NCBI GenBank assembly: GCA_964621345.1
Contig: CAZUON010000003.1
Coordinates: 62,001-126,000, forward strand
DNA: 64,000 bases
Origin: Glaciecola sp964621345
Lineage (GTDB): Bacteria > Pseudomonadota > Gammaproteobacteria > Enterobacterales > Alteromonadaceae
Direction: 5' to 3'
Below, piece by piece: positions 9,748 to 18,205 of this stretch. Each line of letters begins with the position of its first letter. Position 1 is the stretch's first letter. The notes under the pieces were generated by a model. That model was not told where the DNA came from. It saw only the letters and a list, made by a program, of their open reading frames with translations, and did no database searches. The translations under genes were made by a program, and so were the position numbers.

Positions 9748-10827
9748 ATGCCTACCTTGAATGTTGATTTAGGAGAGCGCAGTTATCCCATCCATATAAA
9801 AGCCGGAATCTTAACTGATCCCGGCTTTTTGTTTTCTGAGATAAGCGCAAATCATCTTATTGTTATTAGTAACAGCGTAGTTGCACCAATCTATCTTGAC
9901 GCCCTCGTCGAGCGTTTAACTCAACTCGGAAAACGGGTAGATAGCATCGTTATTGAAGACGGAGAACAAGAAAAGAACCTGAGTAACTTTGAATATATAT
10001 TGTCTAAGTTATTGGCAATGCCAGCATCTAGAGATGCGTGTATCGTTGCATTAGGTGGTGGCGTCATCGGCGATTTAAGCGGCTTCGTCAGCGCCTGTTA
10101 TCAGCGCGGCGTTGACTTTGTACAAGTGCCTACAACTTTGTTATCGCAAGTTGATTCGTCGGTTGGGGGGAAAACAGCGGTCAACCATCCTCTTGGTAAA
10201 AATATGATTGGCGCATTTTATCAACCTAAATCAGTGTATATTGATACCGATACCTTAGGTACCCTAGCCGAGCGAGAGTTTTCTGCAGGAATGGCGGAAG
10301 TCATAAAATACGGCATTATTTACGATGACGCTTTTTTTCAATGGCTTGAAGAAAATGTTGAAGCCATCAATCACAAAGACAGCGCTACACTACAGTATAT
10401 GATTGCACGTTGTTGTGAAATAAAAGCGACTATAGTTGCCTTAGACGAGCGTGAGCAGAACGTGCGCGCGCTACTGAATTTAGGGCACACTTTTGGACAT
10501 GCAATAGAAGCAGAGCAAGGGTATGGTAATTGGCTGCATGGTGAAGCAGTTAGCGCTGGCATGGTACTTGCTGCAGAGTTAGCTAATATGCGTGATGACT
10601 TAGATTCGTCAGAACTTCAACGAATTCGTCATTTGTTAACGGCTTTTGCACTGCCAATACAAGGGCCTGATGATATGCACGCTAACACTTATATCCAACA
10701 TATGCTTAGAGATAAAAAGGTCCTCAATAATAATATGCGCTTTGTGTTACCTATTGGCATCGGCCAAGCACATGTGGTCAGCGATGTAAGTAAACAAGAG
10801 CTGGTACAGCTCCTAGATAAATCATGA
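9748..10827 (+). CDS. aroB: 3-dehydroquinate synthase
   Basis: Cyclises DAHP to 3-dehydroquinate, the second step of the chorismate pathway, using NAD+ and Zn/Co. The 359 residues contain the NAD-binding ALGGGVIGDLSGFVSA, the substrate-binding KTAVNHPLGKNMIGAFYQP, metal ligands in AEVIKYGII and NLGHTFGHAIEA, and a final His in WLHGEAVSAGM. All are intact. Probably co-transcribed with aroK; damX starts 50 nt downstream. Confidence 0.97.
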   Translation: MPTLNVDLGERSYPIHIKAGILTDPGFLFSEISANHLIVISNSVVAPIYLDALVERLTQLGKRVDSIVIEDGEQEKNLSNFEYILSKLLAMPASRDACIVALGGGVIGDLSGFVSACYQRGVDFVQVPTTLLSQVDSSVGGKTAVNHPLGKNMIGAFYQPKSVYIDTDTLGTLAEREFSAGMAEVIKYGIIYDDAFFQWLEENVEAINHKDSATLQYMIARCCEIKATIVALDEREQNVRALLNLGHTFGHAIEAEQGYGNWLHGEAVSAGMVLAAELANMRDDLDSSELQRIRHLLTAFALPIQGPDDMHANTYIQHMLRDKKVLNNNMRFVLPIGIGQAHVVSDVSKQELVQLLDKS

Positions 10828-10877
10828 GTGAGTAGCTTAGCTAGCTGCTCTCATTTTCGTCGCGTCGGGATGGTCAG

Positions 10878-12505
10878 GTGTCACAACTGCATGAACGCTT
10901 AGAGCACTTAGTGAATTATTCATCGCAGCTAATTTTTGTTAGCAGCGATTCAGTCGCTATACAACAGCGAAACCTATCTGAATTTTTAGCGTTACAACAC
11001 GAAAGCACTGAAGTTTCATTCTTTTCAGCCCAAGAATACGAAACTGCAAACGATTACCGGCGCACTATATGCCGCCAATTAGCTGATCATACCGTTGGCA
11101 GTTTTGTTCGCCCTTTGAGTGAACTTCTCAGTGATTTAGATGCTAGCAAAGGCCACTATTTGGTATGCATCTCTCAGGCGCAATGCATGGATATGGACTT
11201 TTTAAATGAGCTTTGGGAATGGGTAACCTCCTCCCGTCTGCATAATGCAGAGCTACATATCAATATTATCCTATTTGCTGATCCTAAGTGGACAGAAGAA
11301 GCGCAGCGTTGGTTACCTTCTCACCATACAAATAAACCTGTGTTGTTGTCATCTCAGTCAGTTGATGCGGTTGGCTTTGACGTGTCTGCACTTGAGAACC
11401 TAATGGCGCAAAAACGCGCATTCTTTGCCAACGATGATGCACGTTCAATAGTACGTAAAAATTGGTTTATTGCAGCGGTTCTCGCGTTGTTTATGGTCAT
11501 CTTTGTTGCATTGATGAGCTTTCAATATCCCGCTCAAGTTAAGGCTTTCTTAGCAAGTGGTACTATACCTAATAGCGTTGAGATAGTATCTAGCACATCA
11601 GATAGCTCATCGAACGACTCGCTCAACAATGACTCAGACGCGATTGCCTCTTTGCTTAATGAAGATAAAACTGATTTCGAGCAAACAGCAAAACCCATGG
11701 CGCAAGACGAATATGTTACACAACTAGAAGTAGTCGACCCTAAACTTACCGACGATTTATTAGTCAGCAATTGGCCATCTCAGAAAAATGGGTCACCTCA
11801 ACCTGAGCAATTGGAAGACAACATAGATGCTAGTATCACAAGTGAAAGCTCCAACATTGGGGTGAATGAAGAGTTCAATAACGATACACCAGAGAGCAGC
11901 GCTGCTGATTCAGAGCAAAGCAGCATATCGACGCAACAAGCAAATGTAGGTGCCAATGACAGCCCTGACTTTGCAGTACCCGATATTGTCAGCGTTCAGC
12001 AACTTAATCGTCAACTTGCTCAGCAATCATTGCAAAATACTCAGAGACCATCAGCACCTGCATCTGCATCNNNNNNNNNNNNNNNNNNNNNNNNNNNNNN
12101 NNNNNNNNNNNNNNNNNNNNNNNNNNNNNNNNNNNNNNNNNNNNNNNNNNNNNNNNNNNNNNNNNNNNNNCTGCATCTGCATCAAATGATGATGCGGCTA
12201 GATATTTATTTGATGAGGCGCTTATTCTTGATTTACCACAAACTGAATTCGTACTGCAACTTGCAGGTATTCAAAACGCGAGCGTCTTAGCAAGCTATAT
12301 AAATGAAAATGCATTACGTGAGAGCGTATGGATTTACCAGACTCAGCGCTACGGCGGCCCATGGTTTGTGGTATTACTCAATCGCTCATTTAGCAGCATT
12401 GAAGATGCAAGTGGTGCAATTACACAATTGCCACAAGCGATTCAGCAAGCAGGACCATTTGCAAAACGCGTAACACAGGTTCAGCAAGAAATTAGGGGAC
12501 TTTAA
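10878..12505 (+). CDS. damX: DamX cell-division SPOR protein, interrupted by assembly gap
   Basis: SPOR-domain septal-ring protein; in E. coli it binds denuded glycan at the division site. It starts at a GTG (10878) with an AAA-like N-terminal region (MSQLHERLEHLVNYSSQLIFV). One membrane segment follows at about residues 194-213, then a long Ser/Asp/Glu/Gln-rich periplasmic linker. The C-terminal SPOR domain (FVLQLAGIQNASVLASYI...YGGPWFVVLLNRSF) is readable from 12174 to the TAA at 12503-12505. A run of 100 N at 12071-12170 breaks the gene. Reading straight through the N run throws the frame off, so the real missing length is not 100 nt (100 is not a multiple of 3). Both sides are open when each is read in its proper frame, so I treat the gene as intact, not as a pseudogene. 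The last 4 nt overlap the convergent methyltransferase gene. Confidence 0.9.
12058..12183. repeat. Hexanucleotide repeat flanking a 100-N assembly gap in damX
   Basis: The 13 bases just before the N run (12058-12070) and just after it (12171-12183) are identical: CTGCATCTGCATC, two units of CTGCAT plus one base. In the damX frame they encode Ala-Ser dipeptides. The gap is therefore best explained as a (CTGCAT)n tandem repeat of unknown length that the assembler could not span. The N run is exactly 100 bases and so carries no length information. Confidence 0.85.
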
Positions 12506-13107
12506 GCTTTAGATTTCAAAATTGCGCCAATATCTTTAAACGTTCTTTTAAACGCTGTATTTTTATTGCCGAAATACAGAAATACTTGCCCACGAGTATT
12601 CCCCGACACATGTTTACCATCTCTGTTTTCGAATGCTATTCGTTTACTTACCAAACAAATCGTACTCGATTCCAACAGCAAATTCTGAAACCATCGGGTT
12701 TCGGTGGCGTTATTTACCAATACAATGGCTTGGGTTATGTTGCCCGCTCGCCAGTTACTTACAAATAAATCTACCGACGGATTAATTAATTGACGACTGT
12801 AAGGAGGGTTCATGAATACCGTACCCGGCTGCGAAAACCAGGTTTGCTTAAACGCATTCTTTTTTTCATCAAAAAAACGCGTTGCTTGAATGACTTCATT
12901 GGCCTGTTCGCTTGAAAACGGGTCTAGGTCGATAGTGCCTAAGCTCTTTCTTACTAAATCAACATATTTTTTCGGCGTGAACCATGAGTCTGAATCTCTG
13001 TTGCTTTGTTCTCCGCTCGTGGGCACTGCGCCTATATAACCAAGCTTTCGGCTATCTGCTTTACTTAGGGCTGGCTTTGCGTCCATAGGGCTCTCTTGAT
13101 AACTCAT
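12502..13107 (-). CDS. Phage-type DNA N6-adenine methyltransferase (Dam family PF05869-like)
   Basis: Predicted to transfer a methyl group from S-adenosylmethionine to adenine N6 in DNA. The 201-residue protein carries DSWFTPKKYVDLVRKSLG and LDPFSSEQAN near the N-terminus, the amino-methyltransferase motif IV NPPY at residues 100-103, and a C-terminal GNTRGQVFLYFG. This layout is that of the short phage-encoded Dam family, not of the roughly 270-residue chromosomal Dam. The ATG at 13107 has no clear ribosome site; Met8 (13086) follows a purine-rich AAGAGAG and may be the true start. It sits convergent with damX, exactly where canonical dam usually follows on the same strand, suggesting replacement by a phage-derived gene. 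Target specificity (GATC or other) cannot be read from the sequence. Confidence 0.82.
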   Translation of the reverse strand: MSYQESPMDAKPALSKADSRKLGYIGAVPTSGEQSNRDSDSWFTPKKYVDLVRKSLGTIDLDPFSSEQANEVIQATRFFDEKKNAFKQTWFSQPGTVFMNPPYSRQLINPSVDLFVSNWRAGNITQAIVLVNNATETRWFQNLLLESSTICLVSKRIAFENRDGKHVSGNTRGQVFLYFGNKNTAFKRTFKDIGAILKSKA

Positions 13108-13464
13108 ATATTTGTGGCGATGTAACTTCGTTTTCAGTTGAGAGAACCTACCTACAAACTCTTATTAAGCACGCCGCGCACATAACTTTTGTAATACGCC
13201 AATCGGAGTAATTACACGCGTAATGAATAATACAGGTTTTTTTGCAAACTTACTCTTTCTTGTCACTCTCATTGTCCGATAATGCCTCAATCGGTTCTAA
13301 GATATACCGGCGTAAACTCAATAGTTTGTTTTAACTGCCGATAGTTTAAGCATTATCCAGTGTTCTACTCGTGAATAAATCAGCAACGTAGGATACACTA
13401 GTACTACTGAAGGATTTCTGAATATGCTGCCCAAAAAGCTCAAGGAGACGATGCAAAGCTTGCT
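13108..13464. other. Intergenic region between methyltransferase and GGDEF-EAL genes
   Basis: These 357 nt separate two divergently transcribed genes and must hold both promoters, but I see no clear sigma-70 pair. A 14-codon ORF (13424-13468, MLPKKLKETMQSLL) ends in a TGA that overlaps the ATG of the GGDEF-EAL gene. The best Shine-Dalgarno-like sequence, AAGGAG at 13442-13447, is 17 nt from that ATG, so initiation may depend on re-initiation after this short ORF. Confidence 0.4.
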
Positions 13465-15888
13465 ATGAATATTTTGCACGGTTTGTTATCAAAGATGTTG
13501 ATTTTAGTGGTGATTGTGGCAGTAATGTCACTGGCCGCCTCGTATACCTTTGTGTCTATTCAACAAGACAAGAATCTACAAGAAAATTTACAAGCTCTCA
13601 AACTCTCCCATCTTAGTACCACATACTTACTTCTAGACAACCAAATGAACGAGCAAGTCTTATCGGCTGAAGAAGTCGTTATGTTGAGCGATTTAACAGG
13701 TAAAACACCTGAACAAGCTCAAGCATTTTTAGGCAATATTTGGCCACGTATACAACTAAGCTTATCGCTCTCGTCCATGTCATTTACAAATGGTACCCAA
13801 GAATATAACTACGGAACATTTCCAAGCCAAGCAATGGCTAATATGCAAGCGCTGGCAAGTACAAATTTACGTCCACAATCTGGCATTTTATGCCATAGCA
13901 GTTGTGAGTTAGCCGCTGTACTTCCATTAAATTTTCAAAATGAGACATGGACACTGTCTTTAGTCTCAAGCTTAGATCCGACTATTATTTTGCTCAATCA
14001 GGTCATTGGTAGCGATATCGGAATTCTATCGCCTCACACCTTACCTTTGAGCAATAACCAAACCATCACCCGTTATATTTCAGAAGTCATAACCGGTGTT
14101 GAAAGAAATCGCTTGCTCCGTGAGACCCCCCTTAGCGACGAACAAATTACACAACTTGAGGATGAGGGCTTACTCATCAGCATTGCTTCTATGGATTATT
14201 TTGTATGGTTTGAGCAGGTTAGTGGTGTCAATGAGAGTATGAAGCTGATGTTTATAAAAGACCTGTCGAGTAATCTTTTAGCACAGCAAGAAGCACAAAA
14301 AGAACAGGTTATCATTATTTTTGTAACGCTTACCTTTGGCATATTATTATTCTTGATCTTGTTCTCCATTATTCCTATATCACGCATCAATCAGCTTAAG
14401 CGGGCAATTAAACTTATTGGTGCAAAACAATATAATATCGCTAGGTATCGCTTAGGAAAAAGAGGAAAACCCGTCTTACCCGACGAATTAGACGACCTTG
14501 AAGACGAATTTAGACATGCAATCGACGTATTAGAATCTTATGAGCAAGAGCTCAGCAACTCTCAAAAGCGTTTGGTACGTCAAGCTACTATCGACAGTAT
14601 TACCGGTCTGTTTACGCGTAACGTACTGGTGGAAGACCTAGGTAATATGAACCGGGAAGAACATATTGCGAATGTCGCCATATTCTTTTTAGATTTGGAC
14701 GGTTTTAAACCTGTCAACGATAATTTAGGTCACGAGGCCGGCGACATCATGCTTAAAAAAATTGGTTATCGTTTAAAGGGTGTAGTGAACAAGTTTATTC
14801 GCGTGTACCGCATCGGCGGCGACGAATTTGTTATTTCTTATTCTAATTATGCGTCACAAGACGCGTTAAAAAATATGGCTGATTCGGTTGTTGAGCTGTT
14901 CTCTGCGCCCTTCCATATTTACGATACTAGTATTGCGATAAGCGCCAGTATTGGGATCGCCTTTCAAGAAGCAAAGGGAATAGAACCCGACCGTATTTTA
15001 CGCTATGCCGACATCGCAATGTATCAAGCAAAAGAAGATGGTAAAAACGGCTACAGTTTTTTCAATGATCAGATGCGTAAAAGCGCACAACGTCGCTTTA
15101 CCATTAAGAACGATTTTGTCTCATCTTTGGCACACGATCAATTATCGGTTGTCTTTCAACCAGTTGTCAGCGCAGACACTCGCGAAGTCATCAAACTTGA
15201 AGCCTTATGCCGTTGGCACCACCCTGAGCTTGGACATATTCCCCCCCCGATTTTTATCGATGTCGTTGAAGAAAGCGAGAATATGAATACCTTGTTCGAA
15301 TGGATTGTAGGTAACGTACTCGAGGAAATTCATTATTTAGATAGCATTGGCCTTGATCATGTTGTCATATCGATTAACTTGAGCCCATCGCAACTAGTTA
15401 ACGACACCGCAATTTCTATTTTAAGCACCATGATTGAGCAGCGAAACATCTGTGCATCTCGCATAGAGTTAGAGCTTACTGAAACGTCATTGATTACGAG
15501 TTTTGAGCAAGCAAAAGTTTGGATTGACCAAGCAACCGCGATAGGCTTTAAGATTGCAATAGATGACTTCGGGGCAGGTTATTCGTCTCTATCGTATTTA
15601 ACCGCCTTCCCGTACGACACCGTTAAATTAGATCGGTCGTTACTCAACAACATCGATAAAGACAAACGCCAACAGCGGATAGTTGGGTCTCTGACGCAAA
15701 TGCTCCATGGCCTGTCGGTTCCAATTGTGGCCGAAGGCGCAGAAACAGAAGAGCACTTTGAGCAATTGCGATTACTCGGCTGCGACTACATACAAGGTTA
15801 TCTTATTTCCCGCCCCATAGGCCACGAAGCATTAACGCATTTTTTAAACGAGAATAAGGCACAAAAAGAGATGCCTAAGCTAGGCTAG
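13465..15888 (+). CDS. Membrane GGDEF-EAL cyclic-di-GMP signalling protein
   Basis: Predicted inner-membrane enzyme of cyclic-di-GMP turnover, 807 residues. A membrane segment at about 9-29 is followed by a periplasmic sensor of roughly 245 residues with no family I recognise. A second membrane segment at about 280-303 leads into a HAMP-like linker and short coiled coil. The GGDEF domain (about 372-535) has an intact RIGGDEF motif near 451 but no RxxD inhibitory site in front of it. The EAL domain (about 555-800) has EAL in KLEALCRWHHP, ELTETSL, IDDFGAGYSSL, KLDRS and AEGAETEEH. Both domains look catalytically competent, so net synthesis or hydrolysis cannot be decided from sequence. No adjacent partner gene is seen. 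Confidence 0.92.
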   Translation: MNILHGLLSKMLILVVIVAVMSLAASYTFVSIQQDKNLQENLQALKLSHLSTTYLLLDNQMNEQVLSAEEVVMLSDLTGKTPEQAQAFLGNIWPRIQLSLSLSSMSFTNGTQEYNYGTFPSQAMANMQALASTNLRPQSGILCHSSCELAAVLPLNFQNETWTLSLVSSLDPTIILLNQVIGSDIGILSPHTLPLSNNQTITRYISEVITGVERNRLLRETPLSDEQITQLEDEGLLISIASMDYFVWFEQVSGVNESMKLMFIKDLSSNLLAQQEAQKEQVIIIFVTLTFGILLFLILFSIIPISRINQLKRAIKLIGAKQYNIARYRLGKRGKPVLPDELDDLEDEFRHAIDVLESYEQELSNSQKRLVRQATIDSITGLFTRNVLVEDLGNMNREEHIANVAIFFLDLDGFKPVNDNLGHEAGDIMLKKIGYRLKGVVNKFIRVYRIGGDEFVISYSNYASQDALKNMADSVVELFSAPFHIYDTSIAISASIGIAFQEAKGIEPDRILRYADIAMYQAKEDGKNGYSFFNDQMRKSAQRRFTIKNDFVSSLAHDQLSVVFQPVVSADTREVIKLEALCRWHHPELGHIPPPIFIDVVEESENMNTLFEWIVGNVLEEIHYLDSIGLDHVVISINLSPSQLVNDTAISILSTMIEQRNICASRIELELTETSLITSFEQAKVWIDQATAIGFKIAIDDFGAGYSSLSYLTAFPYDTVKLDRSLLNNIDKDKRQQRIVGSLTQMLHGLSVPIVAEGAETEEHFEQLRLLGCDYIQGYLISRPIGHEALTHFLNENKAQKEMPKLG

Positions 15889-15907
15889 AAAAAAGAAAAT
15901 CAGCGAT

Positions 15908-16114
15908 TTACACCACCAAATAAACCACACCTAAAATAGAAAATATCAAAAGTATGACCATCACAATACCCACTAAGACAAACGGAACAATACTGTTTGC
16001 TTGCGTAAAATCTTCTTGATAGTTCTGATGGGTTTGTACACCTAAGAAGCTCGCCAATACACTTTTAACAACTTGCCAAAGTGATAGCTCACCAACAGAA
16101 AAAAATAAACTCAC
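15908..16114 (-). CDS. Small DUF2970-family membrane protein
   Basis: A 68-residue protein with the DUF2970 pattern: LWQVVKSVLASFLGVQTHQNYQEDF, then a hydrophobic segment at about 43-66 (IVPFVLVGIVMVILLIFSIL). The role of the family is unknown; it is common in proteobacteria as a tiny inner-membrane protein. It starts 3 nt after the stop of the upstream small gene, so the two are probably co-transcribed, and it converges on the GGDEF-EAL gene with a 19-nt gap. Confidence 0.75.
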   Translation of the reverse strand: MSLFFSVGELSLWQVVKSVLASFLGVQTHQNYQEDFTQANSIVPFVLVGIVMVILLIFSILGVVYLVV

Positions 16115-16117
16115 AAG

Positions 16118-16426
16118 CTAGCGCAGCCGATCGAGCAATTCTAATAAGTCTACAAAATGAAACTGAGCTGACTCAGGTTGTTTGAACAACCACGTAACCC
16201 AATTGATTTGTTGATTATTACGATTACATAGCGCGCTTACATCGGCGTTTCCACGCTGAAACTGATGAGTAGATACCGCTTCGGTCAATGTGAAATCTGA
16301 AGCCGTATTATGACAAGGTGCGTTTGCTGAGGACAGCATCAAATACACCGTCGCGAACACAGCGAAACCAGAGGTGGCAACGGTGACAAGTAGAGGCTTT
16401 AGGTGCTTTCTTTTTGATTCTTGCAT
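16118..16426 (-). CDS. Hypothetical small membrane-anchored protein
   Basis: I do not recognise a family. The 102-residue protein has a basic N-terminus (MQESKRKHLK), one membrane segment at about 12-31 and a presumably periplasmic tail with two cysteines that could pair (CHNT near 38 and SALCNRN near 67). It lies 3 nt upstream of the DUF2970 gene on the same strand. The close spacing is the main evidence that it is real and that the two small proteins act together. Confidence 0.6.
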   Translation of the reverse strand: MQESKRKHLKPLLVTVATSGFAVFATVYLMLSSANAPCHNTASDFTLTEAVSTHQFQRGNADVSALCNRNNQQINWVTWLFKQPESAQFHFVDLLELLDRLR

Positions 16427-16471
16427 GACGACCCTCGCAGAAAAACGTCTATAGTTTAGTCGAATTATAAA

Positions 16472-16499
16472 AAAACGCCAACTTAAAAAGTGGCGTTTT
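16472..16499 (-). terminator. Rho-independent terminator behind the porin gene
   Basis: A 9-bp inverted repeat (AAAACGCCA at 16472-16480, TGGCGTTTT at 16491-16499) has a 10-nt loop. Read on the minus strand it ends in a run of T and lies about 50 nt past the stop of the TorF-like gene. The symmetric A and T runs could also let it act on the plus strand. Confidence 0.8.
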
Positions 16500-16549
16500 G
16501 TTGTTATAACCTGCGCTCGATGTTCACTAACTTAAGTTAGGACATATAC

Positions 16550-17182
16550 TTACAAGCTGAAAGATTTGGCAATTGAAAAGTAGACAGACTCGTCGTCGTC
16601 TAAGTCGCTATCACTTAAGACCAGCGCGATACCAAGATCGAAACCTTCATACGTAGTGCTATAACCCAATTCTCCGTATGTTCCTTCATAATCGCCACCG
16701 AAGGTACCCACGGTTGCAGAAAACCCTTCATGCTCAGCGGTAACACCAACAAAGGTATATGAATCATCTGGATCATCTTCACCATCGCGTTCACCAATAG
16801 TGTATTCTAAGCTTAAGAAACTAAAACCTGCAGACAAGTTTATTTCGTTGTAAGCAGTATCAAAGTCACCAGTATACTGATAAGTTGTCAGGCCAGCTCC
16901 AAGGGACAAACCATTTTCAAACTCGAAACCATATCCGCCGTACACGTCAATTTCGAGGCCATCTTCTACATCGGCAGCCCAAACACCTGCGTAAAACCCA
17001 CCCGCACTTAAGTCAACACCACCATTAGCAGTCGCTGTAGAGTTTTGTACGATGCCGCGGAAGTGGTATTCACTTAATAAACCAACATTTGCAGACCATT
17101 CCACCTCAGCCATTGCGCTCGTACTTACTAGGGTGCAAGCCAACAACGACGTTGCGATGAGTGTTTTTTTCATATTTATCAT
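16550..17182 (-). CDS. TorF-family putative porin (TIGR02001-like)
   Basis: Predicted outer-membrane beta-barrel of 210 residues. A signal peptide (about 1-26, cleavage after STSAMA) is followed by alternating hydrophobic/glycine-rich strands. The YHFRGIVQN...GGVDLSAGGFYAGVWAADV start is characteristic of TIGR02001/TorF, and the terminal Leu-rich strand ends IAKSFSL. I start at the ATG at 17182, which has a GGAG site 6 nt upstream; an upstream ATG at 17203 lacks one. A good -24/-12 promoter and an NtrC-like site lie upstream (17279-17294, 17422-17438), pointing to nitrogen control. TorF-family genes sit next to glnK-amtB in other proteobacteria, to my knowledge, which fits. The substrate is unknown. 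Confidence 0.8.
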   Translation of the reverse strand: MINMKKTLIATSLLACTLVSTSAMAEVEWSANVGLLSEYHFRGIVQNSTATANGGVDLSAGGFYAGVWAADVEDGLEIDVYGGYGFEFENGLSLGAGLTTYQYTGDFDTAYNEINLSAGFSFLSLEYTIGERDGEDDPDDSYTFVGVTAEHEGFSATVGTFGGDYEGTYGELGYSTTYEGFDLGIALVLSDSDLDDDESVYFSIAKSFSL

Positions 17183-17278
17183 GTGTATTCTCCGTAGTTT
17201 CAAAAATGTGTAAATCGTTCAACGTCGTTTTTATTATTATTGTCAAAGTCGCTTACAACTGACTCTTGAGGTCTATTT

Positions 17279-17294
17279 AGCAAAAGCAGTGCCC
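17279..17294 (-). promoter_or_regulatory. Sigma-54 (-24/-12) promoter of the TorF porin gene
   Basis: On the minus strand the sequence reads GGGCACTGCTTTTGCT. This fits the TGGCACRNNNNTTGCW consensus with correct GG-to-GC spacing; the first base and the purine position deviate. It lies about 95-110 nt before the porin ATG. The GGCACTGCTTTTG core is shared with the glnK promoter at 52457-52473. Confidence 0.7.
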
Positions 17295-17421
17295 ACTCTG
17301 AATAAAAATTGAAAAATAATTTAAGCATATGTTTTTATTGATTTAATTTTTTAATTTTTTGTGGAAATAACGTTTACAGCTAAATAATTCAGAAGCCCAC
17401 ATACAAATTAACAGCACATTT

Positions 17422-17438
17422 CGCACCAAATTGGCACA
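17422..17438. promoter_or_regulatory. NtrC-like binding site upstream of TorF porin
   Basis: The sequence CGCACCAAATTGGCACA resembles the NtrC enhancer TGCACCAAAATGGTGCA at 13 of 17 positions. It lies about 130 nt upstream of the -24 box, a normal enhancer distance. The second half-site is imperfect, so this is weaker than the site before glnK. Confidence 0.45.
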
Positions 17439-17533
17439 TTATCCCCAATAAGGGGCAATCTTTGTCCTTTGCCAAATAAGATAAGTTAGTTACACTTTTG
17501 CCTTGAATAAATTGACTATTGTTTGGAGTAAAG

Positions 17534-18196
17534 ATGCCATCCCCCCTTATTGCCCCCTCTATTTTGTCTGCAGACTTTGCAAAACTCGGTGAGGATGTAG
17601 AGAACGTGCTTGCAGCGGGAGCTGATATTGTTCATTTCGATGTGATGGATAACCATTACGTGCCTAATTTGAGCTTTGGACCGATGATCTGCAGTGCTTT
17701 ACGCAAATATGGTATTAGCGCTGACATCGATGTACATCTCATGGTATCGCCTGTTGATGATCTTATTGAGCGATTTGCCGAGGCAGGCGCAAGTATGATC
17801 AGTTTTCATCCAGAAGCTTCTCAGCATATTGACCGCAGCATAGAGCTAGTCAAAAGTCATGGATGTAAAGCTGGGCTGGCACTTAACCCCGGCACCCCTT
17901 TGCATGTTCTTGATCATGTTCTACATAAGCTCGATTATGTGCTGATCATGTCGGTTAATCCTGGTTTTGGAGGCCAAGCGTTCATCGAACATAGCATTGA
18001 CAAGATTAAGGCGTTAAAATCGCGCATCGACGACGCGGACCTAAAGGTACGTATAGAAGTAGATGGCGGCATTAATGAGCATAATATTGCACAAGCACGA
18101 GCAGCGGGTGCAGATATGTTTGTTGCTGGCTCAGCCATCTTTAATACCGATAACTATGAAAAAACCATCAGTAAACTCAAACAACTTATTAAGTAG
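17534..18196 (+). CDS. rpe: Ribulose-phosphate 3-epimerase
   Basis: Interconverts ribulose-5-phosphate and xylulose-5-phosphate in the pentose phosphate pathway. Starting at the ATG at 17534 after a GGAG site gives 220 residues beginning MPSPLIAPSILSADF, matching Rpe proteins. The in-frame TTG at 17519 is unlikely to be the start. Metal and catalytic landmarks are visible: SADFAKLGED, VHFDVMDNHYVPNLSFGP, DVHLMV, ISFHPEAS, MSVNPGFGGQ and EVDGGI. It lies 9 nt before trpS; in E. coli gph sits between them, and here it is absent. Confidence 0.96.
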   Translation: MPSPLIAPSILSADFAKLGEDVENVLAAGADIVHFDVMDNHYVPNLSFGPMICSALRKYGISADIDVHLMVSPVDDLIERFAEAGASMISFHPEASQHIDRSIELVKSHGCKAGLALNPGTPLHVLDHVLHKLDYVLIMSVNPGFGGQAFIEHSIDKIKALKSRIDDADLKVRIEVDGGINEHNIAQARAAGADMFVAGSAIFNTDNYEKTISKLKQLIK

Positions 18197-18205
18197 GAAG
18201 CTTCT

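Noticed and set aside
10878..12290. damX reading frame stopping at 12290 after the N run
   Set aside because: The stop appears only because the 100-N placeholder is not a multiple of three. In the other frame the sequence after the gap encodes a clean SPOR domain to 12505, so this is not a truncation or frameshift mutation.
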